Both the position numbers and the translations under genes were made by a program. A stretch of DNA of 35,779 nucleotides from NCBI GenBank assembly GCA_937873225.1, contig CALMVN010000080.1, forward strand, positions 1 through 35,779. The letters are read 5' to 3'. Shown piece by piece: positions 8,840-17,061 of this stretch; the first letter of the stretch is position 1; each line of letters starts with the position of its first letter. The DNA comes from an uncultured Acetobacteraceae bacterium (GTDB lineage Bacteria > Pseudomonadota > Alphaproteobacteria > Acetobacterales > Acetobacteraceae). The notes beneath the pieces were generated by a model, which worked only from the letters and a program-made list of their open reading frames with translations, did no database searches and was not told where the DNA came from.

Positions 8840-9528
8840 GTGTCCTCCGACTCTTTATTCTTATGTTCGGCACTCTTGGCAGCGCCAGCGCGATGCTAGG
8901 TCATTTCGTAGCTGTATGATAGGTCGGCCGGTGGTTCTGACGCCTTCCGGTCAGAAGGCCCGGTGCGAGCGATGCGCAGGCGGCGCGTGGCCGCGTCGAG
9001 CCGGTCAGGCGGGATGAGTCGAAAGGCGTGGCCGTCCATCGAGGGCCGGATCAGGCTGATCGGTCGCGATACCGGCGATGCGGCGGGCCCCGTCGGCGGG
9101 CGCCGGTGCGGGGCATCAAGTCCGACCTCATCATGTCTGCCGTCCTGTGCGCCTCGGCTCAGGATCCCGTATCCGGCTCGGCACGGCGTGATTCCACGGG
9201 CGTCGGAGAAGTTCGATGTCCGACGCGCATTGCTTCCCCGCGCCCACATGCGTCGGATCGAGCCGTTCTTCCCGTCACCGTGATCCGGCACGCCCTGTGG
9301 AAGGGCGCGCCGCACGGGCGAGCACGCCGTGCCGGTGACTGCCGACTCCGACGGCATGGCCGCGACCGAAGGCCAGTTGGCCGGCGCGCCGTACGCGGCG
9401 AGCAACCTCCCGGCCCGCCGGCGCGACCGGCTCGCCTGGTCCGGCCATGTCGCCGGACGCGCCGTGCGCTTGTTCGTGTGGGAGCGCCGCCACGCGACCG
9501 GGTCGCATGGCGGTGCCGTGGCCGGTCG
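8840..9528. other. Intergenic region with promoter for the sugar importer and an IS remnant
   Basis: About 690 bases without an intact gene. Bases 8840-8925 are comparatively AT-rich (for example around 8855-8870 and 8905-8925) and should carry the promoter of the leftward sugar importer operon, but no clear -35/-10 pair can be named. Bases 9202-9325 hold a decayed IS5-type transposase start. The remainder (8930-9200 and 9326-9528) shows no protein-like frame that I trust. Confidence 0.55.
9202..9325 (+). pseudogene. Decayed N-terminal part of an IS5-family transposase
   Basis: Two in-order pieces of the conserved IS5-type N-terminus can be read. ALLPRAHMRRIEPFFP matches the usual MSDxxxLxxxQMxRIEPFFP start. 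Then, in another frame and after a loss of about 20 codons, VIRHALWKGAPHG matches the usual VIRxGLxWKDAPxxYG. A preceding ATG-TCC-GAC (MSD) is one frame off, so an additional small indel is needed. No DDE catalytic core follows and no terminal inverted repeats were recognised. This is a scar of a former insertion, not a functional element. Confidence 0.55.
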
Positions 9529-11394
9529 TCAGGGGTAGCTGGTGACGGTGACCGGGGTGTCCGGGTTGGCGATGGTCGAGGAGCCGCCGGTGTTGTTGAT
9601 CACGTTCGTGATCCCGCCCGAGGAGGTCGAGCTCAGGAATATCGTGAGCAGGTCGTTCAGGCTCCCCGCCGGCAGGCCGGACGGCACCTCGAAGGCGTTG
9701 GCGGCCAGGATGTTCACCCCGAGGTCGAAGTTGCTGTAGCTGCCCATGCCGTAGCCGTGGAAGCTGCGCACCCCGTCGGCCACCTTGAACGCCGCCCAGC
9801 CGTCCACGCCGGGCGCCTCCATCCAGGCGGCCTGGCTCGGCGGGTCGTACGGCATCTCGTTCTGGAAGAAGATGTCGGTGCCGTTCTGGCCGTTCCAGAT
9901 CACCTCGTACTTCTGGAAGTGCTCTACCGCGAGGCCGTAGGCGGTGACGTTGTTGCCGTTCACCGTCAGGCCGGTATCGGCGGTGTTGCTGGTCCAGCCG
10001 ACGCCGGCGCCGTGGTCGGCGCGCCAGGCCCACACGTTGTCGATCAGCGCGTTGTCGGCATCCACCACCAGGGCGGTTCCGGCGCTGCCGGCTTCGGCGC
10101 CGCCGATGCGGAAGAACACGTCGAACAGCGCGGACGGGTCGTTCGCCGTGTTGCTGCCGAGGGCCGGGTCCACGACGTTGGCGAGCTGCGTGCCGAGCTG
10201 CAGCAGCACCGGCGAGCGCTTCGGCCCGGCATCGACGATGACGCCCTCGACCAGCACGCCGCGCCCGTCGAGCGAGGCCAGGGCGGGCAGGCCGTTCTGC
10301 GGGATCAGCGTCGGCATGCCGAGCCCCAGCACCACCGTGTCGGGCCGGGACACCAGGATGGTCCCCTGGAGGTCGTACACTCCGGGCGTCAGCAGGAGGT
10401 TCCTGCCTTCCAGCAGGGCGAGGCTGATCTGCGCCGCGCTGCTCGCCGGCGTCGCGATGAAGAACTGGCTGAGGGGGATCGACCGGCCGGCGGTCTGGCC
10501 GCTGCCCCAGCTGATGCCGGAACTGTTGCGCTGCACGGACGGCACGAACACGGCAGCACTGCCGGTCGCGTCCGTATACAGGTACGGCGCCTCCCGGGTT
10601 ACCGGGCTCGTGGGCAGCGTGGTGTACGGGCCGCCGCAGGCGCTCTGCGCCGGGAAGCAGTTGGCGGGCGCGCCGGTGACGCCGGAGAACACCTGGTTCC
10701 ACACCCCGTTGGACCAGCCGTCGAGCACGCTGTTGCGCGTCATCCACTGCTGCTGCGAGCCGCTGGTGACGCCGCCGCCGCTGAACCGGGTGTCGGCGAT
10801 GAAGCCGCCGCTCGCGTCGGACGGAGCCGTGCAATAGTCCATCAGCGTCGCGTTGCCGTTCACCTGCACGCGCCGCATGGGTGCGGCCTGCGACACCGCC
10901 CAGAACTCGCCCGTGTAGCATCCGGCGTTGGGGTTGGACACGTTGATGGTCAGGTTCGACAGCGAGCGCCAGAAGTTGTCGAGCGCGTTGCAGGCGCCGC
11001 TGCTGTCGCACTGGTTGTACACGTTGATCGAGCCGTTGATGACCACGTCGCCCGGCGACTGCCCGAGGCCTGCGACGGTGGTGTAGTAGCCGACCTGGAA
11101 GTTCAGCGGCGTGGCGCTGGAGCCGTACGTGCCCGGCTCGAACAGCAGGGCGTAACGCTGCGTGCCGAACTGGTTGGACACCTGCTGGTTGGCGATCGCG
11201 TTCACCGTGGCCTGGATCTGGCTCACGGACATGGCGGGCGTGAAGACGACGACGTTCGGCCCCAGGTTCGGCAGGGCCGCGGCCCGGGCGGCTCCTCCGG
11301 CGCCCGCTGCTGCGGACATCAGGAGAACCAACCCGAGCGTCAGGCCGTACAGGACCCGACCGGCAACGGTCTTGGAAAGTCGACAAGGCTGCAT
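9529..11394 (-). CDS. Secreted beta-helix-like protein (often mislabelled 'adenylyl cyclase' or 'coagulation factor 5/8 type')
   Basis: A 621-residue exported protein. The first ~40 residues are a long signal peptide ending in AARAAAL. The mature part begins LGPNVVVFTPAMSVSQIQAT and has the layout of pectate-lyase-like parallel beta-helix proteins: repeated short Asn/Gly/Val-rich strands such as RNLLLTPGVYDLQGTILV, DTVVLGLGMPTLIPQNG and LVVDADNALIDNVWAWRADHG. It is full length and ends in VTVTSYP. The same order of motifs (FEPGTYG, VGYYTTVAGLG, FWRSLSNLTI, RNSVLDGWSNGVWNQVFSGV, MPYDPP) is familiar to me from a secreted family common in Streptomyces. Enzyme activity is not established; a polysaccharide-active role is only a guess from the fold. 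The start has GGGGA about 8 bases upstream. Confidence 0.8.
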   Translation of the reverse strand: MQPCRLSKTVAGRVLYGLTLGLVLLMSAAAGAGGAARAAALPNLGPNVVVFTPAMSVSQIQATVNAIANQQVSNQFGTQRYALLFEPGTYGSSATPLNFQVGYYTTVAGLGQSPGDVVINGSINVYNQCDSSGACNALDNFWRSLSNLTINVSNPNAGCYTGEFWAVSQAAPMRRVQVNGNATLMDYCTAPSDASGGFIADTRFSGGGVTSGSQQQWMTRNSVLDGWSNGVWNQVFSGVTGAPANCFPAQSACGGPYTTLPTSPVTREAPYLYTDATGSAAVFVPSVQRNSSGISWGSGQTAGRSIPLSQFFIATPASSAAQISLALLEGRNLLLTPGVYDLQGTILVSRPDTVVLGLGMPTLIPQNGLPALASLDGRGVLVEGVIVDAGPKRSPVLLQLGTQLANVVDPALGSNTANDPSALFDVFFRIGGAEAGSAGTALVVDADNALIDNVWAWRADHGAGVGWTSNTADTGLTVNGNNVTAYGLAVEHFQKYEVIWNGQNGTDIFFQNEMPYDPPSQAAWMEAPGVDGWAAFKVADGVRSFHGYGMGSYSNFDLGVNILAANAFEVPSGLPAGSLNDLLTIFLSSTSSGGITNVINNTGGSSTIANPDTPVTVTSYP

Positions 11395-11428
11395 GATGCG
11401 TTTCCCCAGGCGGACCGGCTTTTCGCGT

Positions 11429-11448
11429 GGGCAGCCAGACGGCTGCCC
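11429..11448. other. Perfect 8-bp hairpin between efflux operon and beta-helix gene
   Basis: GGGCAGCC (11429-11436), loop AGAC, GGCTGCCC (11441-11448) form a perfect stem. Reading leftward, it lies after the stop of the outer-membrane gene (11605) and 35 bases upstream of the beta-helix gene start. There is no T-run on that strand, so it could be a terminator of the efflux operon or a leader hairpin. The rest of the 210-base gap shows nothing definite. Confidence 0.3.
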
Positions 11449-11604
11449 CGCGCCGTTCGTTTTGCATCGAGCCGGCCGGCGGCGACCGGCGCGATGCGGC
11501 CGGCAGGTTCGGCGATCGCAGCCCGGTTGGCAAGGGCCCTGACAAGGGCTGCAAACTCCGCGGCGACGCGTGCGCGGCCGCCCGGGCGGCGCGTTGCGAG
11601 AACG

Positions 11605-13047
11605 TCAGTTCCGGTCCGCGATCTCCCAGCCGCCGCCCAGCGCGCGGTAGAGCGCCACCAGGTCGGTCTCGATCTGCGTGTCGCTGTTGGCCAGCGTGCT
11701 CCGGTTCTGCAGCAGCGCGTTCTGCGCCGCCAGCACGTTGAGGAAGTCGACCGCCCCCTGCCGGTAGCGCTGGCGCGACGCGTCCAGGGCCACCCGGCTC
11801 TGTTCCACCGCGTCTGCGACGCTGTCGCGCCGGTGCTGCGCTTCCACATAGGCGGTGAGCGCGTTGTCGACGTCCTGCCAGGCCTGCAGCACCGTGCTGC
11901 GATAGGTGATCGCCGCCTCCCGCTGCTGCGACCGGCGCAGGTGCAGCGTCGCGCGCAGCCGGCCGCCCTCGAAGATCGGCACGTCCACCGTGGGCCCGAC
12001 CATGTAGTAGCCGGAGGACAGGTTGAACACCTGCGGGAACTGCAGCGCCTGGGTGCCGATCTGCCCGGTCAGCCGGATGTCGGGATAGAAGTCGGCCACC
12101 GCCACGCCGGTCTCCGCGGTCGCCGCGTGCAGCCGCGCTTCCGCCTCGCGCACGTCCGGCCGCCGCCGCGCCAGCTCCGCCGGCAGCCCGATCGGCACCA
12201 CCGGCGGCACCGGCGGCTGCCCCGCCGGCCCGAGCTCGCCGTGCAGCGCGCCCGGCGGCTCGCCGAGAAGATAGCCCATCGCGTTGACCAGGCTCGCTTC
12301 CGTTGCCCGCAGCGGCGGCAGGTTGGCGGCGATGGTCGCCCGTTGCGCCTCAGCGTTGGCGATGTCGAGCGTGGTGGCGGTGCCCTGGGCGAACTGGTCG
12401 CGCACCAGCTGGACGTTGCGGTCGGCGTCGGCGAGGCTTTCAACCGTGATCGCCTCGGTCGCCTGCGTGCCGCGCAGCTGCATGTAGTCCTGCGCCAGGT
12501 CGGAGATCGCCATCAGGGCGATGGCGTGCCGGGCCTCGATCGCCGCTTCCGTGTTCGCCCGCTGCGCCTCGACCGCACGCCGCACCCGGCCGAACAGGTC
12601 GATCTCCCAAGACGAGGACAGGTCGTTCTCGTAGAAGTCGAAGGAGGTGGGTGCGCCGGGTGCCGGAACCACCAGCGCCGTCAGCAGCGGCGGCGCCGTG
12701 CGCACCCGGTTGTACAGGCTGTTCGCGTCCAGCGTCGGCAGGCCCTGCGAGGCGGCGATGCGCCGCTGCGCGCGGCCCTGGCTGACCCGTTCCGCGGCCG
12801 CCTGCAGGTCGAGGTTCTGCCGCGCCAGCCGCTCCACCAGCGACGACAGCTCCGGGTCGCCGAACCGGGTCCACCAGGCGGCGTCCACGGTGCCGCCGAA
12901 GGTGGGCCGGCTGCCGACCGCGTCCGGCGCCGGCCGCCACCAGCGATTCGGGGAATAACCCTCCGGCCGGTGGAAGTCCGGCCCGACGGTGCATCCGGCG
13001 AGAACCGCCAGCATGGCGGCGGCCAGGACTGTCCGAGGCGTCCTCAT
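11605..13047 (-). CDS. NodT-family outer-membrane efflux lipoprotein (second system)
   Basis: TolC-like outer-membrane channel, 480 residues, last gene of the EmrAB-type operon. The signal peptide ends in lipobox VLAGC with the cysteine at residue 19, then the TVGPDFHRP motif. Two OEP repeats are visible, with SSWEIDLFGRVRRAVEAQ in the first and RRPDVREAEARLHAATAETGVA and AVDFLNVLAAQNALLQ in the second. The reading frame stays open far upstream, but the ATG at 13045-13047 gives a proper lipoprotein signal and follows the adaptor stop by only 2 bases. It is related to, but clearly different from, the copy at 3634-5133. Confidence 0.9.
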   Translation of the reverse strand: MRTPRTVLAAAMLAVLAGCTVGPDFHRPEGYSPNRWWRPAPDAVGSRPTFGGTVDAAWWTRFGDPELSSLVERLARQNLDLQAAAERVSQGRAQRRIAASQGLPTLDANSLYNRVRTAPPLLTALVVPAPGAPTSFDFYENDLSSSWEIDLFGRVRRAVEAQRANTEAAIEARHAIALMAISDLAQDYMQLRGTQATEAITVESLADADRNVQLVRDQFAQGTATTLDIANAEAQRATIAANLPPLRATEASLVNAMGYLLGEPPGALHGELGPAGQPPVPPVVPIGLPAELARRRPDVREAEARLHAATAETGVAVADFYPDIRLTGQIGTQALQFPQVFNLSSGYYMVGPTVDVPIFEGGRLRATLHLRRSQQREAAITYRSTVLQAWQDVDNALTAYVEAQHRRDSVADAVEQSRVALDASRQRYRQGAVDFLNVLAAQNALLQNRSTLANSDTQIETDLVALYRALGGGWEIADRN

Positions 13048-13049
13048 CC

Positions 13050-14240
13050 TCAGCGCGCGGTCAGCCGCTGCGGCGTCGCGCTCTGCCGGCCCTTCACGTC
13101 GGCCTGCCCGGTGTGGATGGTGATCTCCACCGAGAAGCCGATCCGCAGCAGCTCGGCCTCGTTCTGCCCCGGCGAGACCAGGATCTTGACCGGCAGGCGC
13201 TGCACGATCTTGGTGAAGTTGCCGGTGGCGTTGTTGGGCTGGATCGGGGCGAACGCCGCTCCCGAGGCCGGCGGGATGCTGTCGACCACGCCGTCGAGGT
13301 CGAGGTTGTACGCGTCCAGGTGGATGCGCGCGTGCTGCCCGGGCAGCACGTGCCTGAGCGCCACCTCGCGGTAGTTGGCGACGATGTACACCCGGTTGAG
13401 CGGCACCAGCGCCATCAGCGCGGCACCCGGCCCCACGAAGTTGCCGACCTGCACCTCCCGTTCCGCCACGGTGCCGTCCAGCGGGGCCAGGATGCGGGTA
13501 TAGGACAGGTTCAGCCTTGCCTGCTCCACCTGCGCCCGGTCCGACCGGATGGTGCCCAGCGCCGCCTGGTACTGCGCCTGCAGGATCGGCAGCTGGTGCC
13601 GGGTCGAGCTGACCTGCGCCTGCGCGCCGTCGACCGAGGCCTGCGCCTGTCGCAGCGACATGTCGGCCTGCTGGCGCTCCTGGAACGAGCCGGCGCCGGT
13701 CGCGGACAGGTTGCGGTAGCGGGCGGCGTTCTGCTGCGCGAACAGCAGCTGCGCGTTGGAGGAGGCGACGTTGGCCTGCGACTGGGCGATCTGCGACGGC
13801 AGGCGGTCGATCTGCGCCTTGATGTCGTCGGCCTGCGCCTGGTCGCGCGCCAGCATCGCCTGGTCGGTGGCCAGCGTGGTGCGGTAGTCGCGGTCGTCCA
13901 GCGTGGCCAGCACCTGTCCCGCCCGCACCGTCTGGTTGTCGTCCACGTCCACGCTCGCGACCTGGCCCGAGATGCGCGGCGCGATCGTCGCGTAGTGCGC
14001 GGTGACGTAGGCGTCGTCGGTCCACACCGAGTCCGACGGCGCATAGATGATCACCAGCACGACGGCGACGAACCCGACCACGAGCACGCCCACCAGCAGC
14101 CACGGCCAGAGCGGGCGGCGCTTCTTGTCGTTCTTGTCCGGCGCCTCGTCCTTGCCCGGCTTGTCCTCCTTCTTGTCCTTGTCCTTCTCCTCGCCCTTGC
14201 TGGCATCCCCGTCCGGGGAATCGTCCTTCTCGTCGGCCAC
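13050..14240 (-). CDS. EmrA-like HlyD-family adaptor
   Basis: Periplasmic membrane-fusion subunit of an MFS-type drug efflux pump, 396 residues. The cytoplasmic N-terminus is unusually charged, an Asp/Glu/Lys-rich run of about 40 residues (KGEEKDKDKKEDKPGKDEAP), followed by a membrane anchor (about 44-67). Next come the first lipoyl half (DAYVTAHYATIAPRISGQVASVDVDDNQ, quoted in part), a long helical hairpin rich in Gln and Ala (about 115-230), the second lipoyl half (YTRILAPLDGTVAEREVQVG) and a beta-barrel part (VYIVANYREVALRHVLPGQH). It sits between the MFS gene (9 bases) and the channel gene (2 bases). Confidence 0.92.
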   Translation of the reverse strand: MADEKDDSPDGDASKGEEKDKDKKEDKPGKDEAPDKNDKKRRPLWPWLLVGVLVVGFVAVVLVIIYAPSDSVWTDDAYVTAHYATIAPRISGQVASVDVDDNQTVRAGQVLATLDDRDYRTTLATDQAMLARDQAQADDIKAQIDRLPSQIAQSQANVASSNAQLLFAQQNAARYRNLSATGAGSFQERQQADMSLRQAQASVDGAQAQVSSTRHQLPILQAQYQAALGTIRSDRAQVEQARLNLSYTRILAPLDGTVAEREVQVGNFVGPGAALMALVPLNRVYIVANYREVALRHVLPGQHARIHLDAYNLDLDGVVDSIPPASGAAFAPIQPNNATGNFTKIVQRLPVKILVSPGQNEAELLRIGFSVEITIHTGQADVKGRQSATPQRLTAR

Positions 14241-14249
14241 CGCCCGCTC

Positions 14250-15800
14250 CTACGTCTTGGCCAGCGCGATGCGCGGTGGATAGGTGCGTTCCGGCAGCAG
14301 GGCCAGAACGATCATCAGGAACACGACGAGCGCCCCGAACACCACGAAGGTGTCGCTCAGGGTCAGCACCGTCGACTGGATCTGCACGTCGGCCAGGAAC
14401 GCGTCCAGGGCCCCGGGCGCCCGCGGCTGGCCGTTGGGCAGCAGCGGCGGCGGGTTGCCGGGGATCAGTGCCGGCCCGGCCACCACGCGGAACCCGCCCT
14501 GTCCGGACTGGTCCACGATCCGGTCGGTGTGCAGCCCGCCGCGCCAGCGCATGATCAGCGCCAGCAGCCAGGTCCCCACCGGCTCGGCCAGGCCGCGGCA
14601 GGTGTTGATCAGCGCCGAGGCCAGCGGCCCTTCCTCCGGCTTCTTGATGGTGTTGGTCGACATCATCAGCAGCGGCAGCACGATCATCGGCTCGCCCACC
14701 GCCTGCAGCCCCTGCCAGATCAGGAACCCGCCGCCCTGGATCACGCTGGTCAGGAACACGTTGCCGACGCAGGCGACCAGCACGCAGGCCATGCCGGCGA
14801 AGCTGACCAGCCGCGCGTCGACGTGCTCGAAGTTCAGCAGCACGGCGATCAGCGGCAGCAGCACCAGCTGCGACGCCGCGATCACCAGCGTGACCGCATA
14901 GGCCTGCAGCGGCCGGAACCCCTGGATGTCGCTGAGAAAGGCGATCGGGATGGTCGAGGCCGACTGGCCCACCAGCAGGAACGTGAACAGGGTGATCAGC
15001 CCGTAGGCGAGGTTGCGCCGCTTCAGCAGGGCGAACCCGAACAACGGCGACGCGACCCGGAACTCGTTGACCACGAACAGCGGCAGCACCACGACGCTGA
15101 CCAGCGCCAGCACGCAGATGGTCTTCGAGTTGAACCAGTCGTAGCGGTCGCCCTGCTCCAGCATGGTGATGAACGCGCTGAAGCCGACCGCGCCCAGCAG
15201 CGCGCCGGACCAGTCGAACATCGGCAGCCGCTCGTATTTCGGCGGGTCCTGGTCCACGCCGTACCACACCAGCACCCCGGCCAGCGCGCACAGCGGCAGG
15301 GTCTCGAAGAACACGAACTGCCAGGCCACCACGTCGGTCCACAGCGCTGCCAGCGTGGTCGACATGTTCGGCCCGAACGTCGCGGTCAGGGCATACAGCG
15401 CCAGCCCGTACAGCCGGATCGGCGGCCCGAGCACGCGCAGGCCCACGATCAGCAGGCACGGGATGATCAGCCCGCCGGAGAAGCCCTGCACGAAGCGCTG
15501 CATGTAGAGCAGCGTCAGGTTGGTGGTGAACGGGATGAACACGGTCGAGACGCAGCACAGCGTGATCGCGAACAGCACCCAGCGTCGCACCGTCATCGTC
15601 ACCGCCCACCAGGGCGACAGCGACATGCCGATGACCTGGCCGGTGGCGTACAGGCTGGTCAGCCAGGTGCCCTGGTCGAGGTCGATCCCCAGGCCGCCGC
15701 GTATGTCCGGCAGCGCGGCCGCCGATACGCCGTCGTTGAACTCCGCCGTCAGGGCGGCGATGACCACGCCGAGCAACCCGAGAAGTGGCCTGATCTCCAT
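14250..15800 (-). CDS. DHA2-family MFS efflux transporter (EmrB-like)
   Basis: Inner-membrane proton-driven drug exporter, 516 residues, with about 14 hydrophobic segments as in the DHA2/EmrB family. The first helix carries FNDGVSAAALPDIRGGLG, followed by WLTSLYATGQVIGMSLSPWW, the usual family opening. A long loop near residues 435-475 (GPALIPGNPPPLLPNGQPRA) precedes the final helix, as in other EmrB-like pumps. The ATG at 15798-15800 is the first that gives a normal N-terminus; the frame is open further upstream. It is the first gene of the three-gene operon and is divergent from nagA (144 bases apart), so their promoters share that gap. Confidence 0.92.
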   Translation of the reverse strand: MEIRPLLGLLGVVIAALTAEFNDGVSAAALPDIRGGLGIDLDQGTWLTSLYATGQVIGMSLSPWWAVTMTVRRWVLFAITLCCVSTVFIPFTTNLTLLYMQRFVQGFSGGLIIPCLLIVGLRVLGPPIRLYGLALYALTATFGPNMSTTLAALWTDVVAWQFVFFETLPLCALAGVLVWYGVDQDPPKYERLPMFDWSGALLGAVGFSAFITMLEQGDRYDWFNSKTICVLALVSVVVLPLFVVNEFRVASPLFGFALLKRRNLAYGLITLFTFLLVGQSASTIPIAFLSDIQGFRPLQAYAVTLVIAASQLVLLPLIAVLLNFEHVDARLVSFAGMACVLVACVGNVFLTSVIQGGGFLIWQGLQAVGEPMIVLPLLMMSTNTIKKPEEGPLASALINTCRGLAEPVGTWLLALIMRWRGGLHTDRIVDQSGQGGFRVVAGPALIPGNPPPLLPNGQPRAPGALDAFLADVQIQSTVLTLSDTFVVFGALVVFLMIVLALLPERTYPPRIALAKT

Positions 15801-15944
15801 GCACGGTTCCCGCCCGCCTGCGTCGCGTCGTCCAGCGGGATGCGGGCGCGACCCGCGCCGCCCGAAAGGCGACACGGACATGACCCCGTCTCCTAGACCG
15901 GGAGCGGCGCCGTTGCCTAGCGCACCGCGCGCTGGGCCGGCCGC

Positions 15945-17051
15945 ATGACCCGGCTCGCCGGCCACCTGGTGCTGCCGGACCGGGTGTTGCCGGGCACCAT
16001 CGGCTTCGGTGCCACCATCGCGGAGATCGCCCCGTCCACCGCGGTGCCGGACCGCTACGTGCTGCCGGGCTTCGTCGACGTGCACGTGCACGGCGGCGGC
16101 GGCGGCGACGTGATCGACGGGCCGGCCGGGATCGGGACCCTGGCCCGGTTCCACCTCGGGCACGGCACCACCACCCTGCTGCCCACCACCATCACCCGCC
16201 CCTGGCCCGAGGTGATGGACATGCTGCGCGCGGTGGCGGAGCTGCGCCGGGCGGGCCTGCCGGACGGCCCGCAGGTCGCCGGCGCGCACCTGGAAGGCCC
16301 GTTCCTCAGCCCCCACCGCCTCGGCGCGCAGCCGCCGTTCGCGATCCCGCCCACGCCGGCGCTGCTGCGGGAGGCGCTGGCGCTGGACGTGGTGCGCGTG
16401 GCCACCCTGGCGCCGGAGATCGAGGGCGCCGACGACGCGATCGACCTTTTCGCGCGCGCCGGCGTGCGGACCAGCCTCGGCCACAGCAACGCCGGCTTCG
16501 ACGTCACCGTGCGGGCCCTGGCACGGATCGCCGCCGCCGGCGGCGTGGCCGGCGCCACCCACCTGTTCAACGCGATGGACGGCCTCGCCGCGCGGGCGCC
16601 GGGAATGGTGGGCGCGATCCTCCGCGACCGCGCCGCCCACGCCGAGCTGATCCTCGACACCCACCACGTGCATCCGGCGTCGTTCGCCCTGGCCCGCGAC
16701 CTGCTCGGCGACCGCCTCCTGCTGGTCACCGACGCGATCCGCGCCGCGGGCCTCGGCGACGGGCCGAGCACGCTCGGCGGCCGGCCGGTCGCCATCCGGG
16801 ACGGCGTCGCCCGCCTCCCCGACGGCACGCTGGCCGGCAGCGTGCTGACCATGGACGCCGCCCTGCGCCACGCCCTCGACGCCGGCACGACCCTGCCGCA
16901 GGCGGCGCGGCTGGCGGCCACCAACGCCTGCGCCTATCTCGGCCTGCGCGACCGCGGCCGCCTGGCACTAGGCCTACGCGCGGACTTCGTGGTGCTCGAC
17001 CCGGCGATGCAGCCGGTCGAGGTCTGGATCGGCGGCCAGCAGGTGACGTGA
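15945..17051 (+). CDS. nagA: N-acetylglucosamine-6-phosphate deacetylase
   Basis: Cytoplasmic amidohydrolase that removes acetate from GlcNAc-6-phosphate, giving glucosamine-6-phosphate for amino-sugar breakdown or peptidoglycan recycling. The 368-residue length is normal. Metal-site and active-site motifs are in place: HVH at residues 47-49 (PGFVDVHVHGGGG), Glu117 in HLEGPF, His180 in LGHSNA, His206 in THLFNAM, catalytic Asp263 in VTDAIRAAG, and the closing TNACAYLGL and GxLxxGLRADFVVLD motifs. No nagB, nagK, PTS or regulator gene lies beside it in the window. It is divergent from the MFS operon and converges on the esterase gene with a 10-base gap. Confidence 0.93.
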   Translation: MTRLAGHLVLPDRVLPGTIGFGATIAEIAPSTAVPDRYVLPGFVDVHVHGGGGGDVIDGPAGIGTLARFHLGHGTTTLLPTTITRPWPEVMDMLRAVAELRRAGLPDGPQVAGAHLEGPFLSPHRLGAQPPFAIPPTPALLREALALDVVRVATLAPEIEGADDAIDLFARAGVRTSLGHSNAGFDVTVRALARIAAAGGVAGATHLFNAMDGLAARAPGMVGAILRDRAAHAELILDTHHVHPASFALARDLLGDRLLLVTDAIRAAGLGDGPSTLGGRPVAIRDGVARLPDGTLAGSVLTMDAALRHALDAGTTLPQAARLAATNACAYLGLRDRGRLALGLRADFVVLDPAMQPVEVWIGGQQVT

Positions 17052-17061
17052 CGGCCGCTGG

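Noticed and set aside
8896-9405. 169-codon - strand frame upstream of the sugar importer
   Set aside because: It reads across the IS5 scar in the opposite sense, shows no domain, and has no convincing ribosome site.
9028-13374. Very long + strand open frame (over 1400 codons)
   Set aside because: It lies opposite the beta-helix, outer-membrane channel and adaptor genes. Its translation is Arg/Gly/His/Val-rich without domains, as expected for the antisense of GC-rich genes.
13113-15896. Long + strand open frame of more than 900 codons
   Set aside because: Shadow of the EmrAB-type operon; no recognisable fold or motif.
15801-16871. Extension of the MFS gene upstream of 15800
   Set aside because: The frame is open but runs through nagA in antisense; the ATG at 15800 gives the normal EmrB N-terminus.
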